NCBI RefSeq assembly: GCF_012223425.1
Contig: NZ_CP038797.1
Span: 63,353-127,352 of the forward strand
DNA length: 64,000 nucleotides
Origin: Mycolicibacterium frederiksbergense
GTDB lineage: Bacteria > Actinomycetota > Actinomycetes > Mycobacteriales > Mycobacteriaceae
Direction: 5' to 3'
This document shows, piece after piece, positions 23,825-32,177 of this stretch; position 1 is the stretch's first letter, and every line of letters begins with the position of its first letter. Position numbers and translations under genes: made by a program. The notes below the pieces were generated by a model, which was given only the letters and a program-made list of their open reading frames with translations, made no database searches and was not told the DNA's origin.

Positions 23825-24574
23825 TCAGTCGTTGCTTCGGACGTAGGTGTCGAGTGCGTTCTGGATTGCCGGGTAGCCGCGGTATTCAGCGCGCGCGTCC
23901 TCGACGAACCGCCGACTTTCCTCGGTGCTGAACAAAACTCCCGAGCCTCGGGGGTAACGCTGGACGGGATCGTTCGGCGGGGCCCACCGCAGCAGAGGTC
24001 GGCTGGCGATGAAGTCTGACACTGCGGCGAACTGGCGCAGCGGCTCGACGAGCTGGCCCAGGTGCTGGCCGTAGATGCTGGCGGCAATGTCAGCGCCGGG
24101 CCCGAACGCTGCCGTAGTCAGGTTGGCGCGAGGTGAACGGTTCTGCGCGGCAATGGCATCCCAGACGGGTTGGGCGATCATCGCGAACACCACCGGGTGA
24201 CCATCGAGCACCGTCCCGGGGGGAAACGGCCCGTCGTACAGGTTCGAGCAGGTGGTGGTGCGCTCGACGAGAAACAGCAGTGACTCGATGTCGATGTCGG
24301 GGTCAAACCAATGGGGGTCACCGGCATGGGTGTGATCGTGTGCCTGGAATCGGCCGGTGCGGTGGGCGGCCGAGAAGAACCGCGTCAGCAGCGCCGCGTT
24401 GAGGTCCGCGGGCACTGACTCGATACATCCGAACCCGTCATAGGTTCCATGGATACCCATCGAGATGGGGCAGTAGTGGCCGTCGGGCGTGCGGTGTAAC
24501 ATTACGACGGCGGTATCAACGCTGCTGCCCAAGTTGATACCGGTGATCAGGCAGGTCGTGTCGTAGAAGCCCAT
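23825..24574 (-). CDS. Unknown 249-aa protein
   Basis: MGFYDTTCLITGINLGSSVDTAVVMLHRTPDGHYCPISMGIHGTYDGFGCIESVPADLNAALLTRFF... The N-terminus, with Cys in FYDTTCLITG and the phrase CPISMGIHGTYDGFGCIE, suggests a compact fold with conserved Cys and Gly. I have seen proteins with this kind of start in actinobacteria annotated only as hypothetical. No catalytic motif is recognised. GGAGGTGAG precedes the ATG. The 92-bp gap upstream is AT-rich (24640-24675) and probably holds the operon promoter. Confidence 0.76.
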   Translation of the reverse strand: MGFYDTTCLITGINLGSSVDTAVVMLHRTPDGHYCPISMGIHGTYDGFGCIESVPADLNAALLTRFFSAAHRTGRFQAHDHTHAGDPHWFDPDIDIESLLFLVERTTTCSNLYDGPFPPGTVLDGHPVVFAMIAQPVWDAIAAQNRSPRANLTTAAFGPGADIAASIYGQHLGQLVEPLRQFAAVSDFIASRPLLRWAPPNDPVQRYPRGSGVLFSTEESRRFVEDARAEYRGYPAIQNALDTYVRSND

Positions 24575-24666
24575 GGCGCGCTCACCTCCCGCATGCCGAT
24601 CTTTGCCCCGCAGCTAATCATCCGAAATCACCACCGTCCGTGTGCGTGACGTTATACTGTTAATTC

Positions 24667-26778
24667 TCAATAGGATTGCCCTCCGCCCCTTTGACCAGGG
24701 GCCATGTTGGCAAACCTACTCATGTGAAGCTGGTTGGCCGCCTTGATCGTTCTGGTGGGTCCCGATCGGTGCTTGCCGACGATGATCTCGACCTCCCCGG
24801 CCTGTGGATGGTCGGGATCATTGGCGTCGGGGCGGTGAAGCAGGATCACGAGATCACTATCCTGTTCGATCGATCCGGACTCGCGAAGATCAGAAATCAA
24901 GGGCCGCTTGTCAGTTCGTTGCTCCGGGCCACGATTGAGCTGGCTCAGCGCGACGACGGGCACGTCGAGTTCTTTGGCCATGAGCTTGAGGGTGCGGGAG
25001 AATTCCGAGACCTCCTGCTGGCGGCTTTCCACGCGCTTACCCGAGGTCATCAGCTGCATGTAGTCCACGACGATCAGCCTCAGGTCCGTCTTCTGCGCCA
25101 GGCGCCGCGCCTTGGCGCGGATCTCCATCATCGTCAGGTTGGCCGAGTCGTCGATGTAGAGCGGGGCCTCACTGATCTCGCTCATCTTCTTGGCGAGCCG
25201 CGCCCAGTCATCGTCGCTCATCTTGCCCGACCTCATGGCTCCCAGCTTGATTCCGGCCTCCGCCGACAGCAGGCGCATCACGATCTCGGACTTGCTCATC
25301 TCCAGCGAGAAAAGGATGCTGGTCATCTGATGCTTGATCGAGCATGACCGCATGAAATCCAGTGCGAGCGTGGAGTTGTGAGTAGGAACCATGCCGTCAC
25401 CGGCGAGGTAGAGGTGATCAGCATTGTCCACCTGAACACATCGCACGGCCACGCTGTGCCGCTTGCGCACCGCGATGACGCTGCGATCTCCGGCAACCAC
25501 GTGGATCGGTGCGCCGGCCCAGCCGGGGGCCACGACGAAGCCCAGCGAGCACAGCAGGTCCACTGCCAAGCTGCGGTCTTCGGGCAGCCGCCACCCGGCG
25601 ATGATGGTGAAGCTGTCCCCCGGGCCGCCCTTGACGGTGCTGGCCAGCAGGAGTCCCCGCAGCATCTCGCGGCGCTGACGCAGCGAGCCACGCAGGTAGC
25701 GCGTGACGACGGTGTCATAGCCGCGCAGTTCGACACCGAGGTCTCCGCCCAGCCAGCGGCCCACGGTGTGCGGGTCATCGTCGGGCTCGACGATCTCGGG
25801 CAGCTCCACCGGCGCCGTGGTGGGGATCGTCTCGCCGGGCTGCAGGTCTGCGGTGATGACGATGCCGCCCCGGGTGGGCCACTGGTGCTGCTCGTCGGCG
25901 GTGATCACGGTGCCGTCGGAGAACTCCACGTCATAGCAGGGCCTGCCGTAGAGCACCTCGGTGGCCGCGACGATGCGTGTGGGTTGGCCGTCGGCGCCGA
26001 GCAGCTCCTCACCCACCTTCACCTCGCCCATCGTGGTCCACCCTGACGGGGTGGGCAGAATGGTGTTGAGCGCCAGCGCTTTACCGATGCCCGGGCGCGC
26101 GGCGATGGTGATCATCTGTCCGCCGTGCAGGCCGTTGGTCAACTCGTCGAGGTCGATGAACCCGGTGGGCACACCGGTGGCCAGGCCCCCGTTGTTGGAC
26201 AGCTCGTCGAGTTCGTCCATCGTGGGCTGCAGCAGGTCGGCCAGCGCCACGTAGTCGTCGCGACGCTCATGGTTGGTGACGTCATAGATCTCGGCTTGCG
26301 CCCGGTCGACGACGTCGGCGACCTCAGCGCCTTCGGCGCCGGCATAGCCGTACTGCACCACGCGGGTGCCGGCTTCCACCAGGCGGCGCAGCACGGCCTT
26401 CTCGGCGACCAGGCGCGCGTAGTAGCTGGCGTTGGCCGCGGTCGGCACCACCGACAGCAGCGTGTGCAGATAGGGCGCTCCCCCGACCCGCTGCAGTGTC
26501 CCGTGTCGATCGAGTTCGGCGGCCACGGTGACAGCGTCGGCAGGTTCTCCGCGGCCGTAGAGATCCAGGATGGCGTCGAAAACGATCTGGTGTCGCGGTT
26601 TGTAGAAGTCCCCGGGGCGCAGGGCTTCCAGGACGTCGGCGATCGCGTCCTTGCTCAGCATCATCGCGCCGAGCACGGACTGCTCGGCACTCTCGTCGTG
26701 CGGCGGCAGCCGGCCGTAGTCGGCGCTGCCGTCAGCTCTCGCGGCGGCTCTGGCCGGCCGTTCCTCCAGGGCGGTCAC
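24667..26778 (-). CDS. dnaB: Replicative DNA helicase DnaB with an in-frame intein
   Basis: 703 aa including a 235-aa intein, giving a mature helicase of about 468 aa, the usual DnaB length. The N-terminal primase-interacting domain (EQSVLGAMMLSKDAIADVLEAL...) spans about residues 25-170. The RecA-like ATPase has Walker A ARPGIGK/S split by the intein, Walker B LRLIVVDYMQLM and the motif SDLRESGSIEQDSDLVILL. It unwinds DNA at the replication fork, here probably for the plasmid. The start overlaps the stop of the 99-aa Cys-containing protein by 4 nt. Confidence 0.95.
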   Translation of the reverse strand: MTALEERPARAAARADGSADYGRLPPHDESAEQSVLGAMMLSKDAIADVLEALRPGDFYKPRHQIVFDAILDLYGRGEPADAVTVAAELDRHGTLQRVGGAPYLHTLLSVVPTAANASYYARLVAEKAVLRRLVEAGTRVVQYGYAGAEGAEVADVVDRAQAEIYDVTNHERRDDYVALADLLQPTMDELDELSNNGGLATGVPTGFIDLDELTNGLHGGQMITIAARPGIGKALALNTILPTPSGWTTMGEVKVGEELLGADGQPTRIVAATEVLYGRPCYDVEFSDGTVITADEQHQWPTRGGIVITADLQPGETIPTTAPVELPEIVEPDDDPHTVGRWLGGDLGVELRGYDTVVTRYLRGSLRQRREMLRGLLLASTVKGGPGDSFTIIAGWRLPEDRSLAVDLLCSLGFVVAPGWAGAPIHVVAGDRSVIAVRKRHSVAVRCVQVDNADHLYLAGDGMVPTHNSTLALDFMRSCSIKHQMTSILFSLEMSKSEIVMRLLSAEAGIKLGAMRSGKMSDDDWARLAKKMSEISEAPLYIDDSANLTMMEIRAKARRLAQKTDLRLIVVDYMQLMTSGKRVESRQQEVSEFSRTLKLMAKELDVPVVALSQLNRGPEQRTDKRPLISDLRESGSIEQDSDLVILLHRPDANDPDHPQAGEVEIIVGKHRSGPTRTIKAANQLHMSRFANMAPGQRGGGQSY
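25375..26079 (-). other. Class 3 intein inside DnaB Walker A motif
   Basis: Protein residues 234-468. The first residue is Ala, not Cys or Ser. The class 3 signature Trp-Cys-Thr is visible: Trp300 in the block B region HQWPT, Cys447 in the block F region (VRCVQVDN) and Thr466 in VPTHN, followed by the splice-site Asn468 and extein Ser469. The internal segment has remnants of a LAGLIDADG homing endonuclease (TVGRWLGGDLG; RREMLRGLLLAST) that lack the catalytic acid in the second motif. Splicing should work; homing probably not. Confidence 0.85.
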
Positions 26779-27074
26779 GCACGCCTCCCCCGCCGCGGCG
26801 CCGGGATCGCGGTGGCCGTACCGCGCAGATGACCGTCTCTCACCTGGCGCTGCAGGGCCAGGGCGCGATCGACATAGCTGTCACGTTCGAGGATCTGCTG
26901 GTGGTTCAGCGGGGGCGCGGCGCTGGGACGCAGATGGGCCCCGAAGGCACGCAGGCAGTCCGCGCACGTGTCGCCCCACTGCTCCACGTCGATGCTGCAG
27001 TTGGGGATGACGCACTGCGGCCCGGTGGCACCGGCGCTGGGTGCTCGTCGCGCCTGGGTAGCTTTGTGGCCCAT
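26775..27074 (-). CDS. Cysteine-rich small protein upstream of dnaB (99 aa)
   Basis: MGHKATQARRAPSAGATGPQCVIPNCSIDVEQWGDTCADCLRAFGAHL... The pattern Cys-x4-Cys-x9-Cys-x2-Cys suggests a zinc-binding knuckle. The C-terminus is a basic helix (RDSYVDRALALQRQVRDGHLRGT). It overlaps dnaB by 4 nt, so it could be a helicase loader or DNA-binding accessory; that is inference from position alone. The promoter-like element GGAAAC-N13-GGTACT ends about 30 nt upstream. Confidence 0.74.
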   Translation of the reverse strand: MGHKATQARRAPSAGATGPQCVIPNCSIDVEQWGDTCADCLRAFGAHLRPSAAPPLNHQQILERDSYVDRALALQRQVRDGHLRGTATAIPAPRRGRRA

Positions 27075-27105
27075 TGTGGCTCCTTCCCGTTCGCCTTACC
27101 GGGTG

Positions 27106-27130
27106 AGTACCGGCCCGGCGGGCCGTTTCC
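27106..27130 (-). promoter_or_regulatory. GGAAAC-N13-GGTACT promoter-like element 1
   Basis: Minus strand GGAAAC (27130-27125), 13 nt, GGTACT (27111-27106), 31 nt before the ATG of the 99-aa gene. Identical boxes at the same spacing lie before the genes at 56350 and 63312. It resembles ECF-sigma-type promoters (GGAA at -35). Confidence 0.5.
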
Positions 27131-27156
27131 GTCGCTGCGGCCCGTAGTTGGGTCGC

Positions 27157-27180
27157 TGATCTGCGGTGACGACATGTCCC
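27157..27180 (-). repeat. 24-bp intergenic GGGACRTG motif, copy d
   Basis: Minus strand GGGACATGTCGT, four free bases, GCAGATCA. It lies just upstream of the promoter-like element for the 99-aa/dnaB operon. Confidence 0.7.
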
Positions 27181-27190
27181 CGCAACGGGC

Positions 27191-28063
27191 TCATGCCGCG
27201 GCGGCGCTCGCTCGTGTGGTGCTCACCCCGGGCGCGCGCAGCGTGCCGCGGAAGCCCGCCGGCATGGCCAACCTCTGACCGGCGCGCTGGTGCAGGGCGT
27301 GACGTTCATGCAGGGCGATCGCGACGAACTTGGGCAGCGCGCCGCCGCCATGCTTGCCTCCGGCCTTCTTGGCTTTGGCGTAGAACTTCACCTGCTCTGG
27401 GGTGAGGTCGATGAGGGCATCGACGAGGACCTCGCAGTCGAAGTACTCGGCGTCCCCGAAGGTGTCGAGGAAGACGGCCATCCCGCCGACCAGCGACGCG
27501 TCGTAAGCGCTGTGCTGCGCCCCCCAGGTCTGATGCAGGAGGCGCAGGCTGTCCCGCAGCAGCGCGTGCCCGCCGCCGCTGCGCGCGATCTTCTCCAGCA
27601 TCCCGGTGCAGCGCAGGTTCCCGTCCTTGGGCGCTTCCTCGACACGCAGCCCCACGCTGGCCACGGTCGCCTCGATGGCGGTCACCTCGGGGTCCTGTTG
27701 AGCACGCCGCGCCTTCCACCGGTTCCACGTGGTCAGCCGTCGGCGGTTGATGTCGATGCCCAGGAACAGTTGTGACTCCTCGGCGATGGTGAGTCCGCTG
27801 TGGATACGGGCGGCGATCGCCGCGCCGGGATCACGCAGTGCCACTGCCGCCCAACGGTGTTGGCCTTCGACGACGGCGTATCGGGGACTCGACGTGTCCC
27901 CGCGGTCGGAGACCTCGATGACTCCCAGCAGTCGCTGGTCGAAGGTGGCCGCCATGTGCTGGACCCGTTGCGGATCCAGCGGGCGCTGGTAGGTGTGGTC
28001 GGCGAAGATGTCGGCGACCGGGACCGCCAGGACGTAGGGCTCGGGGACTTCTGGTGCGGTCAT
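27191..28063 (-). CDS. ParB-fold nuclease-like protein (290 aa)
   Basis: The N-terminal ParB/sulfiredoxin-like domain has the box RYAVVEGQHRWAAVAL (GxHR, about residues 62-77). The start is VLAVPVADIFADHTYQRPLDPQRVQHMAATFDQRLLGVIEVSDR, typical of plasmid ParB-like proteins of the DUF6551 type. The C-terminal two thirds are helical. The start MTAPEVPEP at 28063 overlaps the upstream stop by 4 nt. Because the ParA gene has its own RHH partner at 32178-32609, this protein is more likely a CTP-dependent clamp or nuclease-like accessory than the partition ParB. Last gene of the WhiB operon. Confidence 0.8.
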   Translation of the reverse strand: MTAPEVPEPYVLAVPVADIFADHTYQRPLDPQRVQHMAATFDQRLLGVIEVSDRGDTSSPRYAVVEGQHRWAAVALRDPGAAIAARIHSGLTIAEESQLFLGIDINRRRLTTWNRWKARRAQQDPEVTAIEATVASVGLRVEEAPKDGNLRCTGMLEKIARSGGGHALLRDSLRLLHQTWGAQHSAYDASLVGGMAVFLDTFGDAEYFDCEVLVDALIDLTPEQVKFYAKAKKAGGKHGGGALPKFVAIALHERHALHQRAGQRLAMPAGFRGTLRAPGVSTTRASAAAA

Positions 28064-28332
28064 CGGCGTCGTCCTTCCGCAATGGTGGGTTTGGGCTTGG
28101 TGGTGTTCAGCGCCCAGGCGACGTGTCGTCGACCGGGCAGTCGCAGGCGCCGGACCTGGCCGCGCTGTTCGAGGATGACGAGGTTGCGGTAGACGATCTC
28201 GTTGACCAGCCGTGGCGCCCACGACAAGAGCAGCTGGCGGATCGCGGCGGTGGTCAGTTCGCCCTCCGCTGCTGCCAGGGTGTCCAGGATGTGCTTGCGC
28301 ACCAGCTCGGAGTCCAGGCGTGGCGCGCTCAT
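28060..28332 (-). CDS. Small winged-helix-like protein (90 aa)
   Basis: MSAPRLDSELVRKHILDTLAAAEGELTTAAIRQLLLSWAPRLVNEIVYRNLVILEQRGQVRRLRLPGRRHVAWALN. The helix order followed by QRGQVRRLRLPGRRHVAWAL (wing) is a typical winged-helix DNA-binding fold. The start at 28332 and the stop at 28060 both overlap their neighbours by 4 nt, so it belongs to the tightly coupled WhiB-to-ParB operon. Probably a transcription regulator or a DNA-binding partner of the ParB-like protein. Confidence 0.75.
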   Translation of the reverse strand: MSAPRLDSELVRKHILDTLAAAEGELTTAAIRQLLLSWAPRLVNEIVYRNLVILEQRGQVRRLRLPGRRHVAWALNTTKPKPTIAEGRRR

Positions 28333-28673
28333 CGTGGAACGTTCTGTGGGGCGGCGCGGTGGTTGAAGACCTCGACTGTCGCCGCCGGCGGATGAGTGAT
28401 GGCCACACAGGCCGGGCACAACGGTGCACCGTCCTCCAGCAGAGCTGTGGGGCGTTCCTGGATGAGCCGCACTCCGCACCGCGATCGCGGCGCGCGCCCG
28501 AACGCAACGTCGAGCAAGTGCTGAATCCGGCCGACGCAGTGGATGACCTGATTACCGCGCGCCCGGCGGCACCCGCAGCTGATGTCCGTGCTCGGATCCC
28601 AGTGCCGCAGTGAGCCATGCACGTAGTCGGGCACCCACGCCTTGGGCGCAATCAGGGCTGCGGGCGCGGTCAT
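28329..28673 (-). CDS. Cys-rich small protein (114 aa)
   Basis: MTAPAALIAPKAWVPDYVHGSLRHWDPSTDISCGCRRARGNQVIHCVGRIQHLLDVAFGRAPRSRCGVRLIQ...PLCPACVAITHPP. The six cysteines include CGC and CPAC. The pattern His, CGC, CxxC is found in small actinobacterial proteins encoded next to WhiB, and suggests zinc or iron-sulfur binding. It has four-base overlaps at both ends. No enzymatic motif is seen. Confidence 0.7.
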   Translation of the reverse strand: MTAPAALIAPKAWVPDYVHGSLRHWDPSTDISCGCRRARGNQVIHCVGRIQHLLDVAFGRAPRSRCGVRLIQERPTALLEDGAPLCPACVAITHPPAATVEVFNHRAAPQNVPR

Positions 28674-29410
28674 CGCCGCGCGCCTCCGGTCGAATGACGC
28701 TGCGCCCACAGAGCCCGGTAGTCAAGACGGTGAGCCAGCAGCTCGATATCGGGGGCCTGCAGCGTCGGGATCAACCGGGCCAGCGCGGCCGCGGCGGTGC
28801 CGTCGTATTCCATGGTGGCTGGGAAGATGGCGCACACATCGCCGGGAATGTCGGCGATGAATCCGCCTCCGGCGATGTCTTCGCCCAGATGGCGCACCGT
28901 CCAGCCGTACTTGGCGACCAGGCGGGCCATCAGCCACGCGGCCGAACGACCACGGGACATCGGCTGCTCGTTGGATCCCACGGTGGGAAGCGGATCGCTG
29001 CACCGCCAGTTGCCGTGATGGCGGTGCGGGGACCCGACGTGCAGCTGGACCAGCCAGCACAGCCGGGTCAGCCAGTCATCTCCGCTTTCAGCGTCGCTCT
29101 GCCCCAGGCTCGCCACGGCGCGCGCGAGACCGATCAGCCGATGCGCAGCGCCTTGACCGGGAACCTGTTGGCGCGCTTTGCGATTGCCGCGAAGATCCCA
29201 GCTCACGGTCACGGTGCGCCGTGTCGGGGTGTGCACCGTAACGAAGGCGGTCGCGGTGTTGGCGTCGAACTCCAGGCGCTTGGGATGCCACCCGTAGGCC
29301 GCCAGGTCGATCGCCGTCCAGTAGGCGTCGATCACTTCGGCGGGGGGCTGGTCCTCGCCGAGGCCGGGGATCAGGTCGCGGCCGGCGGACCGCTGCGCGG
29401 GCCGGGTCAT
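28670..29410 (-). CDS. Unknown 246-aa protein of the WhiB operon
   Basis: MTRPAQRSAGRDLIPGLGEDQPPAEVIDAYWTAIDLAAYGWHPKRLEFDANTATAFVTVHTPTRRTVTVSWDLRGNRKARQQV... It has an alpha/beta N-terminal half and a helical middle with RLCWLVQLHVGSPHRHHG. No known domain recognised. The start at 29410 overlaps the WhiB stop by 4 nt; an upstream extension of the frame runs antiparallel through whiB and is rejected. Confidence 0.74.
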   Translation of the reverse strand: MTRPAQRSAGRDLIPGLGEDQPPAEVIDAYWTAIDLAAYGWHPKRLEFDANTATAFVTVHTPTRRTVTVSWDLRGNRKARQQVPGQGAAHRLIGLARAVASLGQSDAESGDDWLTRLCWLVQLHVGSPHRHHGNWRCSDPLPTVGSNEQPMSRGRSAAWLMARLVAKYGWTVRHLGEDIAGGGFIADIPGDVCAIFPATMEYDGTAAAALARLIPTLQAPDIELLAHRLDYRALWAQRHSTGGARR

Positions 29411-29778
29411 CCTGCCAACCTCGCGTCCTGGTAGTCCTCGGTCGAGGCAGCGATCGCCGGCAGGGCCTGCGGCTCGACGATCTCGCCATCGGTGGTCCTG
29501 TTGGGGTCCAGGCCGCGCTGGAGGCGGCGGCGCTCGCGTTCGGACAGTCCTCCCCAGACCCCAAACCGCTCGTCGTTGTCGAGCGCCCACTGCAGGCACG
29601 GATCCTTGACCGGGCAGCGCTGGCAGACCTTCTTGGCTTCCTTGGTCGAGCCGCCCTTCTCGGGGAAGAACGCTTCGGGGTCGGTCTCCGGGCACCGCGC
29701 CTTCTCGGCCCAGTCCTCGTCGACCGGTTGGGGTGCCCCCAACGTGGCGATCAGCTCGATCACGGCTGCTTCAGACAT
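29407..29778 (-). CDS. WhiB-family iron-sulfur transcription regulator
   Basis: 123 aa. Four cysteines bind a 4Fe-4S cluster: Cys in KARCPETDPEAFFPEKGG, then VCQRCPVKDPC (Cys-x2-Cys-x5-Cys). They are followed by the WhiB turn FGVWGGLSERERRRLQRG and a basic C-terminus. WhiB proteins act with the principal sigma factor and respond to redox signals. ATG 29778 is chosen for its strong GGAGGT site 7 nt upstream; a start at 29832 is also open. It heads a five-gene coupled operon ending in the ParB-like gene, so it may be a plasmid-borne regulator of transfer or secretion genes. Confidence 0.9.
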   Translation of the reverse strand: MSEAAVIELIATLGAPQPVDEDWAEKARCPETDPEAFFPEKGGSTKEAKKVCQRCPVKDPCLQWALDNDERFGVWGGLSERERRRLQRGLDPNRTTDGEIVEPQALPAIAASTEDYQDARLAG

Positions 29779-30093
29779 CGCATCTACCTCCCCAGGCCAG
29801 TCGCTTTCGCGTCCCTGAATCTGGAAATCCAAACGGTTACGATTTGCACATCTGTAGGGGCAAGATTAGTCGCTGACTACGATAAACAGCTTTCCCGCAT
29901 ACGGGTAATTATCTGTGATGGGGAGTTTTGGCGACTGCTGGGGGGTGCGGACGGCCTGCCAACTCAGCGGATGCGCTGTGGCCTGCGGCTATAGCACGTC
30001 CCTGCCGGAAGTCCTCGCCGAACGCGGGTGCCGGCGGGAACCCTGCCGGCGGCGGGCCCGCCTGGGGGCTCTGCCATTTGCGCTGGTGAAGCG
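29779..30093 (-). promoter_or_regulatory. 315-bp intergenic region upstream of the WhiB operon
   Basis: It is AT-richer than its surroundings. It contains a sequence shared with the PE-PPE promoter region (plus strand ATTATCTGTGATGG, about 29910-29923) and motif copy e at 29978-30001. No gene is seen in it. It probably holds the WhiB operon promoter. Confidence 0.45.
29978..30001 (-). repeat. 24-bp intergenic GGGACRTG motif, copy e
   Basis: Minus strand GGGACGTGCTAT, four free bases, GCAGGCCA. About 200 nt upstream of the WhiB gene. Confidence 0.68.
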
Positions 30094-31173
30094 CTAGTTT
30101 CTGTACTGGGTATTCGCCGAAGCCCCGATGTTCTCGTAGGCCTTTGTCATCGCCAGCAGGTCGGTGTTCAGATCGTTGAGCGCGGCGGCAGCCAGTTCGT
30201 TTTCCACCACCGCGGTGAACAGCGCGCCGCTGGGCACCGAGGAGTCCGCTGTCGAGGTGACCTGATCGCGGCGCTGCTGCAGCTCACTGAGCGTCGACAC
30301 ACACCGGTGAAGCACGATGAGCCTGCCCAGCAGCGCCTCAGTGAGAAATCGCCGCTCTGTGCGCAGCACCGCATTGCCTAAGCCGGTGACCACGAACGGC
30401 TGCCCCAGGGCTGCCGAGCCCGAATCGTGCGCGTCCAGGCAGTATGCGGCGCGCGCGATCTGAAAGATCTCTTCGTCGGGATCGAAGCGCAGCCGCACCA
30501 CGTCAGCCCCCGGTAGCGCCCAGCCCGGGCTGGCCATCAGGTCCTCCACCACGGCGATACCTTCGAGCAGATAGCCACCGCCAGGGGTGATCGGGCCGGC
30601 ACCGGCCAGTGGATTCCATTCCAGGACGCGGCGCGCGGCATCGACCTCATCGACTTGTGCAGCATTCAGATTCAGAGGATCGCGGCGCGCCCAGAGGGCC
30701 AGGCCGAAGACGGCGAGGGCAGCCCCGGCACACAGGAGCGCGCCCCACCCCGCGGCGGTGCCGATGCCGGCGCGGTCATCGGTCGCGCGGGCACTGATCA
30801 TGGCCACCAGCGCCCAGACCGTGGCCGCCACGGCCCAGCACGCCGCGGCGCGCATCGAGGCCCAGCGGGGCAGTCGGCGTCGCCGCGGTCCGCTCGGGTC
30901 AAAGAGCGCTGCGGTTGGTGTGCCGGCGGTGCGGCGGCGGGCGATCAGTTCGGCGGTGCCGGCGCTGAGGTCTGACTGGCGCAATGGGGCCACGTGCTGA
31001 CCGCGCCACAACCAGTTCGGGCCGGTGGTGATGCTGCGACGGTCCTGGGCCTGCCAGAACGCCAGGCGCATGCGCACATGGGCACGGAGGGCGTCCTGGT
31101 CGCTGTCCACGCCCGTAGCCTCCCTCACCGCCCAGGGGATGAAACCCGCTGGAAGTAAAAGCAACTCCGGCAT
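30094..31173 (-). CDS. Membrane protein of unknown function (359 aa)
   Basis: Two hydrophobic helices (about residues 107-127 and 138-161) separate a basic N-terminal part from a large C-terminal domain. The C-terminal half is helical and contains FFDPDEEIFQI-like acidic text (RFDPDEEIFQIARAAYCLDA) and long amphipathic helices (LHRCVSTLSELQQRRDQV...). It has no signal peptide. Start MPELLLLPAG is chosen; a TTG at 31215 is an alternative and neither has a strong ribosome binding site. It lies between the EspR-like regulator and the WhiB operon. Possibly part of the transfer apparatus, from context only. Confidence 0.66.
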   Translation of the reverse strand: MPELLLLPAGFIPWAVREATGVDSDQDALRAHVRMRLAFWQAQDRRSITTGPNWLWRGQHVAPLRQSDLSAGTAELIARRRTAGTPTAALFDPSGPRRRRLPRWASMRAAACWAVAATVWALVAMISARATDDRAGIGTAAGWGALLCAGAALAVFGLALWARRDPLNLNAAQVDEVDAARRVLEWNPLAGAGPITPGGGYLLEGIAVVEDLMASPGWALPGADVVRLRFDPDEEIFQIARAAYCLDAHDSGSAALGQPFVVTGLGNAVLRTERRFLTEALLGRLIVLHRCVSTLSELQQRRDQVTSTADSSVPSGALFTAVVENELAAAALNDLNTDLLAMTKAYENIGASANTQYRN

Positions 31174-31357
31174 GGGGCACGTTGCCGCACCGCGAACCGG
31201 GAAACCTCTTGCCAAAGACCCTGGAAGCTCATGCCGGAGTTGCGAGCCTCAGTCTATGGCCACAAATGCCCCGAATCGCCTGTCGCACAGGGGTTGCTTT
31301 TCACAACATCAATACAGCCGTATCGGACCCCGGGCCCGACACACGGCCATCAGCTGC

Positions 31358-32107
31358 TTACTCGGGCAGGAACTCTTCGGGCACAAAAAAGGTCGGTGGC
31401 ACACCGAAGAGCCGCGCCAACTCGTAGACCACGTCCAGGCGCGGCGGAGCCTCACCGTGGAAGTAGCGGTAGATCTGGGTCTGCGAGACCGGCAGGTCGG
31501 GGGCCTGCTCCTTGAGCAACTGCTGGATCCGCAGCGGGGTGAGCTTACGGACGCGGTCAGTGTCGAGCATGCGCACGTTCATGCTGGCCGCCAGCGCACG
31601 GAATCGCTTGGCGAAGTACTCCGTTGCCGCGTGCGGCGGATCGATCGCAGCCTTGCCCTTGCCCTGTTGTGCGCTGCGTGTGGAAGGTGCCTCGGCGACG
31701 GTGGGCATCTCTTCGTTGGATCCCTCAACGAAGTAGGTCGGCGCCACCTCGAACAGACGAGCCAGCTCGTAGACCACGTCCAGGCGCGGCGGCGCCTCAC
31801 CGTGAAAGTAGCGGTAGATCTGGGTCTGCGAGACCGGAAGGTCGGGGGCCTGCTTCTTCAACAGTCGCTGAATGCCCAACGGCGTGAGCTTCTTGACGCG
31901 GTCGGTGTCGAGCATCCGGACCTTGGTCGTCCTGACCAAGTCTTGGAATTGCTGGGCGAAGAACTCTGTCGCCACATGCGGCGGATCGATCTCCGTTTTG
32001 GCGGGCTCGGTGCGCACCAGTTGCGCCGAATCGGCAATGTCAGCGTCGTCGTCGCCGACGACGACGACTTCGAGATCGTCGGTCAGTTTGTCCACCTGGT
32101 TGGTCAT
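31358..32107 (-). CDS. Tandem EspR-like helix-turn-helix regulator (249 aa)
   Basis: Two near-identical units (about residues 39-133 and 155-247) share the block VSQTQIYRYFHGEAPPRLDVVYELARLF. Each has the EspR/XRE-type layout: a long helix FFAQQFQDL, HTH, then a C-terminal PTYFV/PTFFV segment. EspR is the mycobacterial nucleoid-associated regulator of ESX-1 genes and binds as a dimer; this protein carries two HTH units in one chain. The N-terminus is acidic (DDDADIAD). It lies next to the partition genes and close to the ESX locus, so it is a good candidate regulator of ESX expression. Confidence 0.78.
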   Translation of the reverse strand: MTNQVDKLTDDLEVVVVGDDDADIADSAQLVRTEPAKTEIDPPHVATEFFAQQFQDLVRTTKVRMLDTDRVKKLTPLGIQRLLKKQAPDLPVSQTQIYRYFHGEAPPRLDVVYELARLFEVAPTYFVEGSNEEMPTVAEAPSTRSAQQGKGKAAIDPPHAATEYFAKRFRALAASMNVRMLDTDRVRKLTPLRIQQLLKEQAPDLPVSQTQIYRYFHGEAPPRLDVVYELARLFGVPPTFFVPEEFLPE

Positions 32108-32177
32108 CGCTTATCCAATTCTGCTTTGATGCCACTGGGACAAACCCCCACCTCGTCCACCTACAGCAACCTCCACC

